DNA from: an uncultured Opitutales bacterium
GTDB lineage: Bacteria > Verrucomicrobiota > Verrucomicrobiia > Opitutales > UBA2995
Length of the DNA stretch: 8,520 nt
Assembly (NCBI GenBank): GCA_937920335.1
Contig: CALGUT010000520.1
Coordinates: 1 to 8,520 of the forward strand
Direction: 5' to 3'
The position numbers and the translations under genes were made by a program. Below the pieces are notes generated by a model. The model made no database searches. It was not told the origin of the DNA and saw nothing but the letters and a program-made list of their open reading frames with translations. Below, piece after piece: positions 5,818 to 8,520 of this stretch (its first letter is position 1; the number at the start of each line of letters is the position of its first letter).

Positions 5818-6918
5818 CTAACGGCGATTCCATTCAGCAATACCACCCTTTAGGCTCTGGATCTTTTCAAATCCATGAACCTGTTGAAGGTGCCTTAACG
5901 CCTTCATACTTCGCACACCCGATTTGCAATAAACCACTGTTCTTTTCGCTTTATCAAGCGAGACGTCCTCCACCGCATCCCGGCCATCCAGAAGCTTCCC
6001 CAAGGGCACGTGCAGAGAAACGATTTTACTCAATGCACGTTCCCAAGATTCTCTAACATCTAATATTTGGAGTTCAGCTTCGGTCTCTAGCAACGAGCGA
6101 AAGACCGCTACATCGATCTCTTCAGGTTCCGGTTCATCCATTTCGCAGGAATAGTCCATTTCTACCAACTCCTTAATGGCAGCTGCTTCAGGATCTCGAC
6201 TAAAACGAATCGTTTGCTGCTTCATACTCAGCACGTCCAACAACAAGAGCGTTCCGCTCAATGGTTCCCCCACTCCAGTCAACACCTTGATCGCTTCACT
6301 AGCCTGTAAGGTCCCTATCAATCCCGGCAGCACACCCATCACCCCGATCTCAGAACAATTGGGCGCATCCTTCGGATCGGGAGGATCTGGAAATAAACAG
6401 CGGTAAGTCGGACCTCCCTTAAAATTAAATACACTTACCTGTCCCTGGAAGGTGTAAATTGCCCCGTAAACCAATGGCTTATTCGCAAGCACGCAGGCAT
6501 CGTTCACTAAATAGCGCGTCGTGAAATTATCGGACCCATCTACAATAAGGTCATACTGTTCAAACCATTCGAGCGCATTCGAAGCCGACAACCGTTCAGG
6601 AATTGGCTGAACCTCAATCAACGAATTCATCGCGCGCAGTCTTTCAGCCGCAACGTCCGCCTTCGGCTTTCCTACGTCGGATTCCGTAAAGAGTATCTGT
6701 CTTTGCAGATTGGATACATCTACGACATCAAAATCCATTACTCCGAGCTTCCCAACTCCGGCCGCTGCCAAATATTGTAAAACCGGACACCCCAGCCCCC
6801 CCGCCCCCACAACCAGCACCTTCGAATTCTTGAGCTTAAGCTGCGCCTCTAACCCAAACTGCGGCAAGCTCAGGTGGCGTTGATAGCGTTCGATTTCCTG
6901 GGGGTTTAAATTGTTCAT
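5818..6918 (-). CDS. thiF: ThiF/MoeB-type adenylyltransferase fused to a rhodanese domain
   Basis: This protein should adenylate the C-terminal Gly-Gly of the sulfur carrier ThiS and help convert it to the thiocarboxylate used by ThiG, in the cytoplasm. Residues 1-250 form the E1-like domain: RYQRHL (11-16, Arg finger), GAGGLG (38-43, ATP loop), Asp62 and Asp64, NLQRQ (70-74), Lys86, and SDNFTTR (129-135). NCSEIGVMG holds Cys188 at the catalytic Cys position. Residues about 265-366 form a rhodanese domain with the LDVRE strand and the active loop CKSGVRS (Cys331), which could carry persulfide sulfur. Of the four zinc cysteines usual in MoeB/ThiF, only one (Cys174) is seen. The ATG overlaps the thiH stop as ATGA, so translation is coupled. 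It could instead, or also, serve molybdopterin synthesis (MoeB/MoeZ type), as sequence alone does not separate these. The operon argues for thiamine. Confidence 0.9.
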   Translation of the reverse strand: MNNLNPQEIERYQRHLSLPQFGLEAQLKLKNSKVLVVGAGGLGCPVLQYLAAAGVGKLGVMDFDVVDVSNLQRQILFTESDVGKPKADVAAERLRAMNSLIEVQPIPERLSASNALEWFEQYDLIVDGSDNFTTRYLVNDACVLANKPLVYGAIYTFQGQVSVFNFKGGPTYRCLFPDPPDPKDAPNCSEIGVMGVLPGLIGTLQASEAIKVLTGVGEPLSGTLLLLDVLSMKQQTIRFSRDPEAAAIKELVEMDYSCEMDEPEPEEIDVAVFRSLLETEAELQILDVRESWERALSKIVSLHVPLGKLLDGRDAVEDVSLDKAKRTVVYCKSGVRSMKALRHLQQVHGFEKIQSLKGGIAEWNRR

Positions 6919-8063
6919 ACACGTTCGACTTTATGCCTTTTCTCAAAGCCATCATAGGTTGCGTCCCAGTCTTTCCAAACTGCTTCATAACCATTCGCTT
7001 TCAACATAGCCGCTACATCGGCAGGGGTCCGTTCGTCAGATATTTCAAATTGCTCCAGCGATTGTGGATCTACCCGATATCCACCAGGATTCGTTTTAGA
7101 TCCTGCACTCATAGTCGTTATGCCAAGACGAATCGCATGATTGCGAAACTGCTCATGCTCACGGGTCGACAACGACAGCTCCAGCTCCTGACTCAACAAG
7201 CGGTAGGCGCAGATCACCTGCACCAGATCCTTATCAGTCATTATTGATTTGGGATGCAAATCGCCTTCGTGAGGACGAATTCGCGGAAATGACACACTGT
7301 AGCGGGTTTTCCAATACCTTCGCTCCATATACTTCAAATGAAGAGCCACAAAAAACGTATCGGTCCGCCAGGCATCCAACCCGTACAAGGCCCCCAATCC
7401 AATTTTCTTAACACCCGCCCGTCCCAATCGATCGGGTGTTTCAAGCCGGTAATCAAAATCTCGTTTCATACCACTCAGGTGGTAATCCGCATAAGCCGAC
7501 CGGTGATACGTCTCCTGATAGACCAAAACGGAACTCAAGCCACTCGGAAGCAATTCCGTATAAGCCTCCTCATCCAGCGGTTGGACCTCCATCGATATGC
7601 TCGAGAAGAACTCACGTGCCAATCGAAAGGCATTCTTCAGGTAAGCAACCCCAACCTGCCGGTTCGCTTCACCTGTCACTAATAATATGTGATCAAAACC
7701 CATAGCTTTGATCGCTTCATATTCTTGAACGATCTCGGCGTCACTCAGGATTTTCCGGGGAATACGATTCGTAGCACTAAATCCACAATAAGTACACACG
7801 TTACTGCACACATTCGACAAATACATCGGTGCATAGAGCTGCTGAACGCGCCCAAATCGCTCGACTGTCAATTGGTGGCTTCGCTGAGCCATCACTTCGA
7901 TAAACGGAGCCGCCGCGGGGGATATCAGCGCTGAAAAATCTTCCAAATTCAACCGACCTGTCGGCTTCGCCAAAGCGAGCTCGACGTCTCTCTCTGTCTT
8001 AGCGTCGATCGACTCCGTAACCGAAGCCCAGTCGTATTGGTTAAACTGTTCTAGAAATCCCAC
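6915..8063 (-). CDS. thiH: 2-iminoacetate synthase (tyrosine lyase), radical SAM
   Basis: ThiH uses S-adenosylmethionine and a [4Fe-4S] cluster to cleave tyrosine into 2-iminoacetate (dehydroglycine) and p-cresol, feeding ThiG in anaerobic-type thiazole synthesis. The 382 residues compare with 377 in E. coli and align from the first turn (DW near residue 11). The cluster motif is CSNVCTYC (Cys86, Cys90, Cys93). Other family marks are YLSN, LLVTGE, MEVQPL, VYQETYH, RLETPDRLGRAGVKKIGLG, YSVSFPRIRP, LSTRE and SKTNPGGY. The start is GTG at 8063, one base after the thiG stop, with only a weak GAG upstream, so it probably relies on coupling. The choice of ThiH rather than the oxygen-dependent glycine oxidase ThiO suggests an anaerobic or flexible lifestyle, but does not prove it, since many aerobes carry thiH. 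Confidence 0.97.
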   Translation of the reverse strand: MGFLEQFNQYDWASVTESIDAKTERDVELALAKPTGRLNLEDFSALISPAAAPFIEVMAQRSHQLTVERFGRVQQLYAPMYLSNVCSNVCTYCGFSATNRIPRKILSDAEIVQEYEAIKAMGFDHILLVTGEANRQVGVAYLKNAFRLAREFFSSISMEVQPLDEEAYTELLPSGLSSVLVYQETYHRSAYADYHLSGMKRDFDYRLETPDRLGRAGVKKIGLGALYGLDAWRTDTFFVALHLKYMERRYWKTRYSVSFPRIRPHEGDLHPKSIMTDKDLVQVICAYRLLSQELELSLSTREHEQFRNHAIRLGITTMSAGSKTNPGGYRVDPQSLEQFEISDERTPADVAAMLKANGYEAVWKDWDATYDGFEKRHKVERV

Positions 8064-8064
8064 G

Positions 8065-8520
8065 CTACTCGATATTGCTTAAGAAAGAGGTCAACGGAGA
8101 TGACGCCTGCGCTTCAGAGGACCGGCTTACACGACCCGCTTCGTAGGCCATACGACCTGCTTCAACACCCAAGCGGAAAGCATGTCCCATCGCAGTCGGG
8201 TCTTTTGCCGCAGCAATCGCAGTGTTCACTAACACGGCGTCCGCACCCATCTCAAGAGCTTCGGAAGAATGGGAAGGAGCTCCCAAACCCGCATCGATAA
8301 TAACCGGGACATCACATTGATCGATGATGATTTCGAGGAACCGTTTCGACTCAAGTCCCTGATTCGTCCCAATAGGCGCCCCCAAAGGCATCACGGCAGC
8401 GGCCCCCGCTTCTTCAAGTTGCTTACAGAGTACCGGGTCAGCATGGACATACGGTAAGATAATAAACCCTCGCTTCGCCAACTCCCAGGTCGCGTTTAGA
8501 GTTTCAACCGGATCCGGCAG
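8065..8520 (-). CDS. thiG: Thiazole synthase, C-terminal part (5' end beyond window)
   Basis: ThiG is a TIM-barrel enzyme that builds thiazole phosphate carboxylate from deoxyxylulose 5-phosphate, ThiS thiocarboxylate and 2-iminoacetate. The window holds 151 C-terminal residues of a usual 255-265. The frame is open to base 8520 and the residues at the edge (LPDPVETLNATWELAKRGF) fit the family, so the TTG at 8481 is not the start. Visible motifs are LPYVHADPVL, AAAVMPLGAPIGTNQGL (phosphate-binding loop region), VIIDAGLGAPS with the catalytic Asp (fragment residue 76), and GADAVLVNTAIA. The C-terminal ASSPLTSFL is typical. The Schiff-base lysine lies in the missing half. The stop is one base from the thiH start. 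ThiS, if in the operon, must lie further upstream outside the window. Confidence 0.96.
   Translation of the reverse strand: MPDPVETLNATWELAKRGFIILPYVHADPVLCKQLEEAGAAAVMPLGAPIGTNQGLESKRFLEIIIDQCDVPVIIDAGLGAPSHSSEALEMGADAVLVNTAIAAAKDPTAMGHAFRLGVEAGRMAYEAGRVSRSSEAQASSPLTSFLSNIE

Noticed and set aside
5796..5846. Extended thiD start at GTG 5846
   Set aside because: It adds 17 residues with no family match and overlaps thiF, while the ATG at 5795 has a good Shine-Dalgarno at 7 bases.
6933..7934. Plus-strand frames (81-114 codons) inside thiH
   Set aside because: Antisense shadows of a full-length radical SAM enzyme with all motifs in frame.
8065..8481. thiG starting at TTG 8481
   Set aside because: The frame continues to the window edge with clear ThiG sequence, so the TTG is an internal Leu codon.

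Overview
This is an ordinary chromosomal stretch of a Gram-negative-type bacterium. It is densely packed with eight protein-coding genes and shows no phage, transposon, CRISPR or RNA-gene signal. The base composition looks balanced, several genes use GTG starts, Shine-Dalgarno sequences are mostly weak, and two proteins carry export signals. The combination of a rhodanese-fused ThiF in a thiGHFD cluster with a small secreted Arg/Gly/Gln-rich helical protein would suit a Verrucomicrobiota/Opitutae-like or related organism. That placement is a weak impression from protein style, not a demonstrated assignment.

Layout: the plus strand carries the C-terminal three quarters of a class I DAHP synthase (aroG/aroF type, entry to aromatic amino-acid synthesis; the N-terminus lies before base 1) and then a complete NAD-type malate dehydrogenase, which ends at a strong intrinsic terminator (1909-1943). 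Everything to the right is on the minus strand. Reading leftward in transcription order from the right edge, it is thiG (5' end cut by the window), thiH, a thiF-rhodanese fusion and thiD, then a secreted Spy/LTXXQ-like protein ending at its own terminator (4268-4299), then a low-specificity threonine aldolase and a HupE/UreJ-type membrane protein. The last of these converges on the malate dehydrogenase gene.

The thi genes work together. ThiF adenylates (and helps thiolate) the sulfur carrier ThiS, ThiH makes 2-iminoacetate from tyrosine, and ThiG joins these with deoxyxylulose 5-phosphate into the thiazole phosphate moiety. ThiD phosphorylates the pyrimidine half (HMP to HMP-PP). The joins are tight (1-nt gap, ATGA overlap, 22-nt gap), so this is almost certainly one operon. 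ThiS and any TPP riboswitch would be expected beyond base 8520 and cannot be seen. The rhodanese domain on ThiF is a plausible local sulfur donor. The threonine aldolase and HupE-like genes are also tightly coupled: the same frame, separated by one stop codon and one further codon.

I found no convincing new biological system. The points most worth a second look are the ThiF-rhodanese protein with a dismantled zinc site, the divergent ThiD motifs, the RG-repeat secreted protein, and the hairpin placed almost directly before the threonine aldolase gene.
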